Shown one piece after another: positions 46,543-60,100 of a stretch of 64,000 nucleotides of DNA; position 1 is the stretch's first letter, and the number at the start of each line of letters is the position of its first letter. This DNA is from Filosporella fistucella (lineage: Eukaryota; Ascomycota; Leotiomycetes; Helotiales): contig JAQJZZ010000013.1 in NCBI GenBank assembly GCA_030077755.1, forward strand, positions 1,302,001 to 1,366,000, read 5' to 3'. The notes below the pieces were generated by a model that was not told the origin of the DNA, searched no databases, and saw only the letters and a program-made list of their open reading frames with translations. The translations under genes and the position numbers were made by a program.

Positions 46543-48183
46543 ATGGACACTTCATCACAATTAGAGACTTCAGAAGCAGGGTGGAATCCGTCGAGAGATT
46601 CATACTCATCCAACGAGTCCCACTCAGCCCGTAATTCATACTCATCCATATCAGGAGGAAGTATAGCATCGTCGAGAACATCATACTCTTCCATTCCAGA
46701 TTTGGGCATCGGGAGAATCTCAAGTTTTTCAAGAACAGCCGAGATTTATGAGCCTGGATCAGACGAAAGTACCCCCGTGGCGTCCAGAGAATCCTCGCCC
46801 AATTCCCCATCACAATGGAAAACCGACGGAGTGGCAATGTTCGTATTATCTTTGGTTTGCGGTCGCGTGCTGATTTTTTAGGGCCGATCATATATCTTCT
46901 TCGGAACTCAATAAAAGAGCAAGATCCTACAGCAAATCCGGCTCGAAAGATGGACCGTCAGCCTTGAAGGACTTGGAGAATGTGAGGAATGTGATTTGTG
47001 TAGCTTTTGGCGCGTTCGACAGATATTACATATCTTGGGAAGATAACGAGGGTGACTTCCATCAAGGTAGCACCTTATCAAGCTTGTTGACAATAATACA
47101 TGCTGACACGAGCGCACAGAAAGCCACAAGCTTCCCGAGAGTTTATATCAATGGCTGTTTCCTCCCAGCGGCGAAACCAGACATCTCCCATCGTTACAAG
47201 TATCCTTCGGTTCTAATGATGACTTCTTCGCTTCCGACCAATTTGGAAAGCTATCGAGTCGTGATGCAAATCCACCCCTGGAACGTAAAGCACCTCCAAA
47301 GCTTGCAGATGTAGCCAAAGGAATACTGGGCGCTGGTTTCATGCGCAGGAAAGCGTATACGGTCTCAAGTCCAACGGCTACACAACCTATGACAGTGGTT
47401 GACGACAGACCAATATCGCCAAGAATGGAGAGGAGGAAGACCTTGCTTGATGGCCAATCTAGTCCACGGCCTGAAGTGCAGCTTATGCCAACTGTGCGAG
47501 AATCATCCCATGCCAGGCGGGACTCGAGTTCGGATCCGGACCACGGAAATCGTAGAAGAAGCATTTTATCCATCGGCCAATTCACAAGACTAGAATCTCG
47601 ATCGGAGGTCGCAAAAGTTGAGCCAAAGGTGGCCGAAGAGCCAAATCCAGCGCGACTAGACTTGGATGAAGCTCATCGAAGAAGAAGCATATTGCCGGTA
47701 GGGCAGTTCACAAGGTTGGAACCCCGGTCAGAATCTCCAAAAGCCGAACAAGCTCTGTTGCTGGACCAAACAAATGTGCAAGACAGCCAGCCAGAAAGTC
47801 CGAGGGGAGAGCGCACTAGAAGTAGATCACCGATAAAAGAAAGGGACCAGCAGCCGGTATCGAGATCCGAGCAATTTCAGCCTTCACATAATCGACGGAG
47901 AAGCATTCTAGCTGGCGTGCCTCCAGTTCGCCCATCCTGGCCAGATAGAAGAACTGTATTTCAGAACAAAGAGCCAATCCAGCTTCTTGGCGCGCAACGT
48001 CCGATACAGCCACCACAATCAAGATATGTCGATGCGTGCGTTCAAACGGAATTTGAAGAAAGTCCTATACTGGTTCCCGTGGTCCCAGCGAATTTGCCAC
48101 CTCAGCACGCGGTACCAATTGGATCTTTCTCTGACTTCTTTCGCGGTTCTTATTCTCTTGGGGACGGATTGAGATTGATTTGA
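46543..48183 (+). CDS. Disordered 514-aa protein with repeated RRRSI motifs
   Basis: Exons 46543-46838, 46882-47066 and 47120-48183 join to 514 aa. The first intron uses an unusual donor (GTTCGT) and is my weakest junction; the other (GTAGCA) is also non-consensus. The N-terminal 95 residues are Ser-rich (SYSS repeats). A conserved-looking globular part follows (VICVAFGAFDRYYISWEDNE to KLPESLYQWLFPPSG). The C-terminal half is disordered and basic with three copies of a short module: NRRRSILSIGQFTRLESRSE, HRRRSILPVGQFTRLEPRSE and NRRRSILAG. RRxS is a classic basophilic kinase site (PKA-like), so the tail may be multiply phosphorylated. No known domain recognised; function unknown. Confidence 0.72.
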
Positions 48184-48651
48184 GAAGAAAGACTAGTCAT
48201 GCCATGTAGGGGATGGCAGGAGGGTCTGCCGGCACTTCGAGTCGAGTGACACTCGGATTGGCATCAGAGTCGAGGGTGGAGATCAACAGGGTGTTCACAA
48301 CATCGTAATAGCGATGTCGTGAAATCGCTAGCTAATTTGATTTCAACGAACCATTTTCTTGTACATTTAGGTGAAACACCAAGAGCCTTGAAGTTGGCTA
48401 GCTGTTTCCCTTACTGAAGGGTTCTGCTAGAGGTACGAAATTTGGAGGAGAAAAGAGCGTGGGATTATCCCGGAGCCTTGTACAATAGATATACCCACTA
48501 AGCATGTTATGCATTAAGCAGAGATGTGAGCGAATCATATAAAATGAGGTGTTGATGTGCTTGCAATTCCAGAGCTACCTTCTGTGTTGTATGTGTGCAG
48601 ACTCTGAGGACTACTTTAGAGACTTAACCTTATAGATTCCCCTTGCAGGAA
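48184..48651. other. Intergenic (convergent 3' ends)
   Basis: 468 bp holding 3' ends; nothing else seen. Confidence 0.55.
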
Positions 48652-49391
48652 TTACACATTTGACAGTGCTGGGCATGCGTTGACCCACTTGCCCTCGTCC
48701 AACTCCCCTATCATCCACTTTGCTAGTCGTCCTCGATCCAAGGACAGCCGATCTCTTCCCTTGGCATCCCCAATGTAACAAGCATGCACGTCTCCCTTGT
48801 TCTCATCGAGTTTGTTGCCATTCAGTAGAGGTACTCGGAATACCGTCCATTTAATTTTCTCGCCCAGGTTAACTGTCGCCTCTGCCATGCCAGTAAGCTC
48901 AGTGTAACTATCACCCCCCATGATCTTGATGTAGCAGTTAATTATCAACCACCATACCCAAGATGATGCATCTTCTGCGGCAGAATATGATGCCGTGGAT
49001 AGAATGAGGATACGTTTTGTGCTTCCGTTGGAAAGAAGAAGAGGGTAAAGGAATTTAAGGGCGTTGGTAATAGGCTACGAACGTCAGCTTTGCATCTTTA
49101 TATAACATAAGAACTTACTGTTCCCTCTCTCCTTCCAAGCGTCGGTCCAGCAAATGATATAAAAACATCTGCTCCGCATGACGCTGCCCTCTTCAATCCT
49201 TCTTCATCAGCAAATTCGCCTTGAATGATTTCCAGTCGTGGATTCGAGGACAGATCGGCCGGGACCTTTGAAGGCGTACGGACATACAGAGTCAACTTGT
49301 GACCTGCTTCAAGAGCTGCTCGTGAGAAGACCAATCCACACAATCCCGTCCCGCCGAGCAAAAGAATATGGTACTTTGTGTTCAATTGCAT
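48652..49391 (-). CDS. NmrA-like / atypical SDR NAD(P)-binding protein
   Basis: Two exons (49391-49119, 49074-48652, intron 44 nt) give 231 aa. The Rossmann start is HILLLGGTGLCGLVFSRAAL, with GxxGxxG at G13, G16, G19. Then come LYVRTPSKVPADL, ADVFISFAGPTLG and, after the splice, RILILSTASYSAAEDASSWV and WTVFRVPLLNG. There is no active-site YxxxK, so it is an atypical SDR of the NAD(P)-binding (NmrA-like) class. Such proteins act as reductases or as redox-sensing regulators. Partner and substrate unknown; likely cytosolic. Confidence 0.88.
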
Positions 49392-49797
49392 CGTGTTGTG
49401 TTGGTGATAATTGACCGTGGAGACCTGCCACGGAGTAATTGCTTCTTCACATCTTGTAAAGCGGATGGGTGCTATACACCACTACACACCAACATTCATG
49501 TCGCATTCATCCTAAAACCCTCCAAGTTGCACGATTATTATCCACATATTTGATCCGAACTGTGTCACTCGAGATTAAGCGCATTCATCGCTTCCGGGCG
49601 GCTACTGTATCTTATCGCACTGCATGACATAATGAGATCCATCCCTGTGAGAAAAAATGGCTTACAAGGTCCCAACAACCCACCAATTATACTGTGCTGA
49701 TTTAAGACAGGACTCACTTGACCTTCGCAACGAATGATCCTCCAAACAACTTCATCTTTCCTTCATCATATTTCCTTTTTGTGGAAATAACTTCAAC
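49392..49797. other. Intergenic between divergent genes
   Basis: 406 bp shared promoter region of two divergent genes. No motif identified with confidence. Confidence 0.5.
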
Positions 49798-50980
49798 ATG
49801 GCTACCATGGCAATGTTGAGCATGAAAAGCTTGTCTGAAGCAGTCACCGCTCAAGAAGCCTTATCTGGGATCTTTGGCAGCATCAGTCTGGCGACATGGA
49901 TCTTTTTGCTTGTATGTGGCGTGGTGTTGAGGATATACTATTGAATCATTGTACTGACCAGAGTTTAGGTTCCTCAACTCATTCTCAACTATAAAACTGG
50001 CAGTGCCGACGGCATTTCGTTGTATTTCCTCGGTGTATGGATGATAGGAGACGTCACCAACCTCTCAGGTAAGTCTACATACTCTTCCATGACATACAAT
50101 ACCTTCACGATCACTTCACAACTTCGAACCGCCTTATCGATTTACCCATTCCTCCTCAATCCCCTCCCTTCACCCTGATCACGTGTCCCTGCTGATCATT
50201 CCAAGGCGCTATCTGGGCTGATCTCGTGCCTACCGTCATTGCTCTGGCTATCTACTTTTGCATAGCAGATTTTGTTCTTATTGGGCAATGCCTTTACTAC
50301 AATCACATCAATGCAAAAGCGAAGCGTCAACCATCAGTCGCTTCTGTCGGAACTGAGCATGAACCTCTCCTCACTCGCCGCCGAAGCAGCGATACTATTG
50401 GTCTTCCCGGTTCCCATAGACGTCGATCGTCGGCCCAAAGTGGAAGACGTGATTCTCTTCAAAAGATTGTTGAAGAGGAATTCTCCGAGACTGGAAACGT
50501 GTGGTTGAGAAATACTCTAAGCATTTTTGCTGTCATCATTGTGGGTGCCGCTGGCTGGGCCATCGCATGGCAATCCGGTGTTTGGCATCCAACTCCCGAA
50601 GAAGGAGATTCAGTCGGCCCTGAGCAGGTGGCTGCTGGAGCTAAGATCTTGGGATATGCCAGTGCTGTGTGCTATCTTGGGTACGTTTTTCATCATTTAT
50701 ACTGGTTTGTTCTAACAGTTACAGCGCACGGATCCCTCAAATTGTCAAAAATTATAAGGACAAGTCATGCGAAGGACTTGCACTTCTCTTCTTCTTGCTT
50801 TCGTTGATGGGCAATGCTACCTATGGAGCTAGTATCCTCTGTCATTCGGTTGAGAAGGAGTACATCATGACAAATTTGCCATGGTTGATCGGTTCGCTTG
50901 GTACAATGGTTGAGGATGCTGTCATCTTTATTCAATTCAGGATGTATGCTCCAAAACCAACGACGGTGGCTGTGGAATAG
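49798..50980 (+). CDS. PQ-loop repeat vacuolar amino-acid transporter (Ypq/Rtc2-like)
   Basis: Four exons (49798-49911, 49969-50068, 50206-50680, 50719-50980) give 316 aa. Seven TM segments and two PQ-loop motifs are seen: VPQLILNYKTGSADGIS after TM1 and RIPQIVKNYKDKSCEGLA after TM5. Between them lies a cytosolic loop (about residues 105-165) with RRRSS motifs that may be phosphorylated. Relatives in yeast (Ypq1-3) sit in the vacuolar membrane and move basic amino acids; in animals PQLC2 does the same in lysosomes. The last intron is only 38 nt (50681-50718), close to the lower size limit for fungal introns. Exact substrate not shown by sequence. Confidence 0.93.
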
Positions 50981-51903
50981 AGGTTTGATGCGGAGAACTT
51001 ATTTTGTATTCATTTTTAGAGCAGGACGCGCATGCTTTGGTTGTATTTTATGGGAGGCTTTATTTTGGGAGTTTGGTATGCATGGAATTAATGGGAGTAA
51101 TATTAGATTGACGAGATTTGAACATTGCAACACTAAGTTTGGTGTGAATCTGGAAGTTGCAGAGGACAGCTAAGCTTCTGCTTACCAAGCCTTAAATGCT
51201 CAGTCCTGTCTGAAATTTTGAAATTTTTCTTGAGAGGGTCATTGACAAACTTAGTTCCGGCCAGTCTCAAGCTAAACGTGACCGCGACTTAATGACCAGA
51301 TTTGACTGTAACAAATTTACCTATCAGTCAGCAGCTGGCTTTGAATTAAGCGTGGGTATTCTTGTCGCTCAAGACTCCCGATTCTCAGTAGCAAATTTGT
51401 GCAGTAACATCCGTAAAACACTGATAGCTGCCCAAGACGAGCGCGATCTGAATATTCCGTTTCTGGTACCGCTTGTTTGAAATAACCTTAAACAATGTGG
51501 GGATCTGTCAAAACAGATCCACTTTGTAGGCAATGGCGTCAAGCTCGATTCTGTTGACAATTATATCAACTTAGACAGAAATTTCCTACACACTGTGCGG
51601 GTATTGTCGAGCATAGTTGAAATGCTGTCAAGATAGATGTCAAAAATAGATACTATGTCCGAATGCCAAGACATGATCTTTTTGGGAATGGCGCAGTTCT
51701 AGCGCGAATCCTCCTTATTGACCCTGGCATCACGAACTGTAATCTTCAACATTGTGCCTTTCGACGCTTCTCTAACATTTGTCATTCTTTCACTGTTTTC
51801 GAGGCAGACGTACTCATTCCTTGTGCGACCTCATCCCTTCCTTTACCGCGCTGATTTCTTGTTCTTCGATACCCTACCTGTTTCCCCTTGATAATACGAC
51901 GCG
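50981..51903. other. Intergenic
   Basis: 923 bp between two plus-strand genes. Left part is 3' sequence of the PQ-loop gene; right part is the promoter of the glucanase gene. No RNA gene or repeat seen. Confidence 0.5.
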
Positions 51904-52898
51904 ATGCAACTCGCAACTCTCCTCCTAGCAGCGGCGCCTGCTCTTGTAGCTGCGAAAGGCAGTTTGGGATTTGCCTTGGGCGATAAAAAGGCAGATGGAA
52001 CTTGCAAGTTCCAAGCTGATTATGCCGCTGATTTCAAGGTTTTGAGCTCAACCAGCAAGTTGGTTAGAGGGTACTCTGCCAGTGACTGCAACACCGCACA
52101 AGAAATCTTGCCGGCTGCTAAGGCTGCTGGATTCAAGGTCATCCTTGGTATCTGGTAGGTAGACTTGTTGGCAGATGGAAGAAGTACTGATTTGGTGCAG
52201 GGCGGATTATGATGAAAGCTATGCGAAAGACACAGCAGCAATTGTCAAATACGCACCTCAATACTCCGATCAAGTCTATGCCATTACCGTTGGATCTGAG
52301 ACTATGTACCGAGGAAACTTTACTGGTGATGAATTGCTGGTCAAGATCAATGAGGTGAAGAAGGCTACAGGTGGAAAGTTCAAGGTTGGCACAGCAGACA
52401 GCTGGAATAAGTACCAGGATGGCACCGCAGATCCTCTGATCAAGGGCGGTGCTGATATCTTACTCTGCAATGCTTTCTCATACTGGCAAGGACAAACTAT
52501 GGCCAATTCCACTGGCAGCTTCTTCGATGATATTATGCAAGCATTTGGTCACATTCAAAGTGTTGCTGGTTCGACCTCTACCGGACCAGAGTTGTGGGTT
52601 GGAGAAACTGGTATGCTTATATATCTACTACGCGTATACTTGTATACTAATTCGAATAGGGTGGCCCACTGATGGCTCCAATTACGAAGCCGCTACCCCC
52701 GGCGTGGACGCTGCAAAGAAGTTCTTCCAAGAGGCTATCTGCGGCATATTGGACTGGGGCGTAAATGTTTTCTCTTTCGAGGCTTTCGACGAGCCATGGA
52801 AACCAAAGAGTATTGGTCAAAATGGAAATGTTGCTGACGAGACCCATTGGGGTGTGTGGAATGCCGACAGAAGTCCTAAATACTCGACCACTTGTTAG
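51904..52898 (+). CDS. Secreted GH17 beta-1,3-glucanase/transglycosylase-like protein
   Basis: Three exons (51904-52154, 52201-52610, 52660-52898) give 299 aa. The signal peptide is MQLATLLLAAAPALVAAKG. The GH17 TIM barrel shows VRGYSASDCNTAQEIL, the acid/base Glu in YAITVGSETMYR (E117), and the nucleophile Glu in LWVGETGWPTDG (E219), then VFSFEAFDEPWK and HWGVWNADRSPKYS. It resembles yeast Bgl2/Scw4 cell-wall enzymes, which cut and rejoin beta-1,3-glucan during wall remodelling. No GPI tail or carbohydrate-binding module is seen, so it is probably a soluble wall or secreted enzyme. Confidence 0.94.
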
Positions 52899-54102
52899 AC
52901 GACGATAGTTCCGGGATCATAAATTGTTGGCATAGAATATGGAGAATTGCGATGCAGTGGAATCTGGGTAGATTAGACAATGGCTATCTCTTCGAATTCG
53001 AATAATAGCCCGTTGATTCCCTGCTACAAGGACATTGAAGCTCCCAAGTTCCACACTTTGTTGTACAGTGACACAATATTACTTTTGCCACATGGCGTAT
53101 CTTTTCATGATGGCTTTACAGCTGCCTTGTATCACAAGAGCTAGGACAATCTTTAAATAGGATTTAATTTTTCAACCAATTTCACAAGCTTGTTCCCCAG
53201 ATTTATGCATGTCCCGCTATTTACCCAGGAGCTACAAAAGGGGTCCTTTGAGCTATACTCATAGAACAAATAGGCCACCTACATCAGCGCTATATAAGGT
53301 TACGCAAATATGTTATGTATAGGCTAATAGATTATCCAACAACTATAAAATGAAAGAAACACTGTCTCCCACAAAAGGGGTTAAATTTATTTGGTCATTT
53401 CACGGTCTATTTGGACCGACCCGCTCAGTATGCAGTTTCCATACCCCTGTTCAACCACCAAGACTTCAAAATGTGAAGTATTCGATGAAAATATTGAAAT
53501 GTATAATGATAGTAAGAAGTGATTAATGTGTAGTATTTCTCATCAAATACCTAACCTACCTCCTGTTGGACAACCCTCGAAATTATCCCATGCAAGAACG
53601 TTGTTGATGTTCTACCGTTTCGTTCGCGGTTCGTGGCACCCCTTCAACCCGACCCATTGACGCTAAAATCAAAAATCTCCTGGGATGCATCGACTTCCAC
53701 TCAACCCACTGTGAACTCCCTCCTTTCCAACTCCACAACTCCTGACCCTCTCAATCTCCAAAGGCCTACACATACATCGACTTGTCTGTATGTCGAGACC
53801 TTTGCTAACTTGATCGGATGTTTTCAGCTTCTTCGTTGCCTTCTTGCGTTATGTCACTCATTTAATTTGACGATACAATACTTTAATTTTCCTTGTTGAG
53901 CTCATTTGAACGCGTCGCGACAACTCGAAATAATCCGGTGCCAACACAATTCAGGCCCTACGAACGATCGGGCTTGCTTCAGAATTAAAAGAGACGCAGT
54001 AACAGACGACTTGAGCCTCGTCTGTACTGGTCTCGTGGTGGGTGGGTGATGCGTGTCCATTGCGAAGACTCTCGAAATCCCAACTGACGCGCCACGATTT
54101 AG
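52899..54102. other. Intergenic; leader of the large coiled-coil gene
   Basis: About 1.2 kb. The right part (about 53600-53900) is pyrimidine-rich, as expected for a leader. An intron end (aactgac ... atttag at 54102) is likely just before the first clear coding exon, so the true start of the next gene lies somewhere here and was not resolved. Confidence 0.45.
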
Positions 54103-57100
54103 CAAAGATTCAAACAACGTCTTCATTGCTTTCATCGCCTCCTCCTGCTGCGCCGGCAGAGGACGGACTCGACATAGTACCTTCTCAGCGTGTAGAGCAA
54201 CCCGGGTCACCCGCCTTCTCAACCAGCTCAACAGCCGACGAAGGAGGTTCATCCCCAATTCTTCCTCCACTTCCAGCTCCAACTTTTCGCGGAAGAACAT
54301 TTGATCGATCAGTAACACCCCCTTCTGTTAACGGAACGGAAAATAGCCATTACTATACAGCTAGCTGGGGATCTCCTTACCAGCAACCACCGTCAACCAG
54401 AACTCGTTCTCACGCCCACAGCCACACCTTAAGCAGTGAGCCTTCAGAGGATTCGCCGATTCGTCATTTGGAATTTCATACTCCATTCCTGCGACCAGCC
54501 CCATTCTTCGTACGGTCACAAACAGAGCCGGAATTCGTTTCCCAGGACGGTCTCATCAGTGCAGCTGTTCTTGCCAATCGAGCCCGACGACCAGCGACAG
54601 GATTGACAGAGGATTGGATAAGACAGCATACTGGAGGAGAATCTGCAGAGAGAAACAATTGGCTTAGTGATCCTGGAGAGAGTGAGCACTCTTCATTGAG
54701 CGGATCAATCTCAGGAGACAACGGAGACTGGTTAGGACACGAGCCCGATCCACGGACACCAACTCTTCAACGATTCATAGAGTCGAAACAGAGATTGCGT
54801 CCTTCTCTGAGAGGTCATCGCAGACATTTGACAACTGAGACATTGAAGCAGGAGGATTTTTCATCCGACGTTCCGAGGATGTCGCTTTCAAACGAAAACG
54901 AAGTTGAGATGGATCTTCAGACCCCTTCCCCAGTGGAAGAGAGACCTCCACCACCCCCGCCTAAGGAATGGCGGGCAGCGGCATTACCTGCTCCAGTTGA
55001 TCCAACTGCACTTGCTCCTGGGACCCCTGCACCTGTCGCGCCTAGGCTGAAGAAGAAGGTTCCATGGAAGGGAAAGAATATTTTGGTGCTTCTTCCATGG
55101 GATGATCAACGTGGTCAAAAAGGCAAAGCCCCTACACCTATGACCGAGAAAGAGGTTGCTGCAATGATAAATGAGTGGGAGCAGCTTGGTTATGATACCA
55201 CGGGCTTCAATTTGGGCCCGGGTTCGAACGAGGGTGATGAAGGAAGTCAAGGACAAAGTCGGAGTCCTTGGCCTTTAGTTCAAGATGTTGTTCAGGAGAG
55301 AGACCAGAGATCTTTCAGAGTTCAGATTCCTAACAAGCAAGGTAAGTTCAACTTGACATAATGTGCTCGTTTCCCCCACTTTCTTGAGCTCTCTTTTGGC
55401 GATATAGATGATGTTCAATACTGACGACTACAAGAATGGGATGCCTATGTTCAGGAACTGCAAGAAGCCAAACTTCGTGCTCTTGGTGTGTCTCTTGGTG
55501 ACGAGGATCCGATCCCAACAATATCACCTGCAGTTTCAAACTTGAATAGTAGGCGAACGTCGATGCAATACCCTCCATTACCATTTTCGCCTCCATTGCC
55601 AACTTCCTCGGCGAACAGCAGTCACTTGACCCATCACCCCAATCCATTCTCTCCAGTCTTGATGCCTGGCAACGGATTGTCAACGAGCCAAAGCTCCAAT
55701 CCTGGTTCAATAGCTTCTCCAGCATCGATGCACGCCCATATGCAAGGGAAATATAACCCACGACAATCTATTTCGTTCTCGGGTGCCGAGCATCCTTTTG
55801 GATCGCCTTTCCAATATCCACAACAACAGTCACCGGGTGTTTGGTCTCCACAACAGATGCTTTACCAACAGGGACATGCAAGAGGTGGATCCCCTTCCTT
55901 ACACAACCTTGGTGCGATGATGTCTCCCGCGTCTCCACTTTCTCAAGATGGCTACTTTCCTCAAGATAATGTCATCTCACAAATGCAACAAAGGCAGCAA
56001 ATACTGCAAAATCAACTCTCACATCAACAGCAATTGCAATTGCAGTCTGGTGCCAGAGCATCCCCTCGTTTGCAAGAAGTACGAGAAAGCGAGGATGAAG
56101 ATGCACTTTCTAAGAGTCCCTCAAAGACTCCTGAAGCAAGACAGGTCCGACACAATCCAAGTGCTAGTCTGCAAAAAGAAATTGATGATGCCGAGTATCA
56201 TCTGGAAGAGCAATTTCAACGTCAATTGGAACACGATGATTATAGTCCTCACTCAGAAGAAGCCAAAGATCAGTTTGAGGAAGACCCCGCGAAAGCACAT
56301 GTTCGAAATGCATCCTCGATTCAAGGACTCGCTGCTTCGCGATTTGCTACCGATTCTGAGGATGGCCCAATTCTGCATCACCCGCAACCACACAGTCGGG
56401 GACATTCGCTTTCTCAACGACCGTTCCATGATAGCGAGGAAAGTGCTCCGGAGTCGAAATTACTTGGAGCTGCAGGTAAATTGGATCTGTCGGATATTGA
56501 GACGAATCCAAGCAACCTAGGAACACCAGTCCAGAATACGGATCTCTCGAGCAGCGGACACGACCGATCACTCTCCGTCGCCAGCAATCCGTGGGCTGAC
56601 TCTGATGCTAACCACACTGAGGCGAGCAGCGTTCCAAAACGCGGCCACGCTTCAAAAGCTTCCATGTCAACACTGAATGTTGCTGCCAAAGAATTCAAAT
56701 TCAATCCATCGAATGCTTTCAGCCCTGGCAAATTTTCGTTCAACGGTGGAGGCTTTCAAGCTCAACAGCCCATTACGGCATATACAGCCTTTGCGCCACC
56801 TGTGTCAGCCACTTCAAGCCACTTTAGCAATCACTCTGTCGCCAGTTCGAAAGGCAAAATCAATGTTGCTGCACCTGCATTCACTCCTGGCCAAAGCGAG
56901 TTTAGCTTTTCGACATCAGGTCCAAGTTTCAGACCTGATGCTCCTGCATTTACTCCACAGAAATCAACGTTTTCAGATTCCGTTGGTTCTGGCAGTGAAG
57001 GACCTCGCACCTCGATATTTGGCAACATTGACTTGAGTGCTCTGGGTATTTCCAAACCAAGCAAGAAGAACAAGGCCATTCCTATCGTCCGACCTGATAG

Positions 57101-60100
57101 CAGTCACTCAAGGAACTATGAAGACGAGACTATGGAAGGAAAGGATGGGAGAATCACTCAGGGCGAAGGTCGTATCAAGAGAGCTCGCGGTGCTAGAGAT
57201 GACGGCGACTCTGTTCCATTGTTTGCTGAACCTAGCATGCCTCTTGGCGAGACAACTCGGGAGCAATCACCGCCGAAGGAAAACATCTCTGCACCCGTCA
57301 CTCAAGGTGATAAGGAGAACTCAGCGCCTCCAGCTGAAAACGTCGGGCAAAACACCGCTCAGGATACGTCTTTCACATCACCAGAATCTGGATCCAAAGA
57401 GTTTGCTCCTTGGGAATTCGCACAACAAAAGCAGGCTGAAGACTTCAACGCTGCAAGACCGTTTACATCTCGAAGATATGGTTCTGGTCTTCCTGCTTAT
57501 GGCAATTATGAACCTTCCGAAGACGAGCTGAGCGCGCACGCACAACCACAAAAGTCAAAAGGTCATAAGAAAAATACATCGTCGTTGTCAGCCACTGCAA
57601 AACCATTCGAATTCAAGCCTAGTCAGTTCACATTCAAGTTCGGTGAGCCAGAAAAGGCAACTGAACCTGCGGCTACAACTTCCCTACCGGGTCTCGCCGC
57701 TTCACGATTTGCTCAGCAATCCCCAGCTGGATTGGCGACGTCCAAATTTGCCAGCGGCCAGAACTCGCCAGCTGGATTGAGTTCCTCCAGATTTGCCAGA
57801 AGCCCAACACCCCCCGCTCAAGTTGCGTCTCCCGAAGTGCAAATGCAATCTGATGAGTCGGCGAAGTTCCAAGCTGCTCTGCCTTCCCCCGAAGGATCAC
57901 CAGAGTACCTTGAGGATCGAGAAGTATCGGAGCCCGACCCAGAACCCGTACAGGCTTCAGAACCAAGACCTGAGATATCTTTCGAGGAAATTGATGACAT
58001 CATGCTTCATATTACTGCAGCCGAACAACAATCTTCTGCTCAACGAGAACAAACACCGCCAAAACACGTTCAGATGCCAGATCCAGACCAGTCATCACCA
58101 ATCAGACTTCTTCCTCAAAATCTCATGCGAAGCGACGCTCCAAGCCCAAGTCCAGGAAGATTCCATGCCCTACCAGGAGAAACCAATATTTTCACTCGTG
58201 TTCAACATGATCCATTTGTTGGTGATGGTCTGAACTACGACTCTCCTGTTCATCGTCTCAATCCTATCGATAGCTTGCCACCCAGTGAATGGGATGATGT
58301 TCTTAGTGAAAATGAAGAAGCTAAGCTTCACCCACGAGCGCAATTCTTCGACAACCATGTTAATGACCTCGTTGGCGGATTATTGGCCGAGCGACTTGAT
58401 CCTATGGAGAGGACTCTCGAAACTATTATGCAGTCACTAGAAATGATGGCTGCTCGAGCGCCATCAAGCCGACGTGAGAGACGAAGCATTTCAGGTGCCC
58501 TCAGTGATGCAGATGATGAGGATGATGACAACCCACGACGATCACTGAGCCCAAGAAGAGACAAAAAGATGGACAAGATCAGGGCTATTGTTACCGAGGC
58601 TCTTGCTGCACATCAAACTTCTAGGCCACAAACAGCTACACCATCTGTCCTTCCCGATTCCCGCAACGTCCTCCAGGCACTTGAAGAGATGAAAGAGCAA
58701 TTCGGCCAATCAATGCGTCTTGACCTTCGTGGAGAAGACCTGAGAAATATTGTCGAAGAAGCCGTTGAACGACGCATGCCTGCTTCACCCAAGCCTGTCA
58801 TTGATGAGGCTGCAATTGCAAGGGAAGCAGAGTATAAGGCCAAGATTGCGGATCTCGAAGAGAGGCTTCTACGTGCCGATTCTGACAACTCATCACGCTT
58901 GGCCGAACTAGAAGATCGTATCGGCCGTGCCGAGTCTAAAACTGAGGAAGAGACCTCTACACGTCGTGCTGCAGAAGATCGTCTTGCTGAAGTCCAGAGA
59001 TTGCTCCGCATTTCATCCGAAGAAGAGAACCGTCTCCGGGAAGCTATGGACGAACGGGAACTGAAAATTCGTGAGATTGTCGATGAAAGCGATATGAAAG
59101 TCAGGAATGTTGAAGAACAGCGTGCTAAAACCACGATGCGAATCGCCTTACTGGAAGCGGCCCAAGACAACGCCCAGAAGACTCAAACTGATCTCCAAAA
59201 CCGGGTCAATATTACAGAAACAGATCTTCGCGAATCGAGACAGGAAGTTCACCGCTGGCAAATGGAGGCTGAACGGGCATTGGAAACCGCCAGGAGACAC
59301 AACGAGGATGCGGAACAGGCCAATGAGACGAACAAGGAGTTGAGACATACCATTGAAAGCTTGAGGACTCAGATGGAGGAAAGTATCCGAGTCCGCGAGG
59401 GTATGAGAGGGAAATTAATGAATTTGCAGGAGGACATGGCCAGAGCCGCCCGTGACATTACCGATGAGAACGCACGACGCGCCAAAAAGGAAGCGGAGCT
59501 TATTGCACGACAAGAGGTTCTTGACGCCAAACTCCAGGCCGAAGCTAGGACGAGGGAACGATTGGAACTAGAAATCCAGCGACTTGAAACTGGTGAAAGG
59601 GAAGGTATGAGGGCAGTGAACGATGCAAAGAAGCTTGAGTCATTGATCGAGGATTTGAGAGAGGAAAGCCACAATGCTCTTAAGGAATCCATGAGGTACA
59701 AGCGAGAGTTTGAGGAGGCAAAGGAATCTGGTATCAGTGAGCTCCAACGAACGAGACACTACATGCAAGCAGAGATAGAGGCCGCCAACAATCAAGTCAA
59801 TGTCGTTCGCGAAGATCTTGAGAATCAAGTTTCTAGACTTCGTGGGGAAATTGACCAAGTCAAGTTGGATGCTGATACTGCCAGAGCCAAGAATGAGATG
59901 TTACTTGAGGAGGCGGAGTCTTCTAAACAGGCAATCATCAAAGATCTGAAGCTCAAACATGAAGATACCATCGAAGACATGCAGACTCAGCACGAACGTC
60001 AACTCAACAACGCCATGGAGGATGCTCAACGGGCAGAACAACACCTGTTAGAGCGACTTTCTCTTTCATCTGCAAAGACAGAGCATCTCCAAGACCGGGT

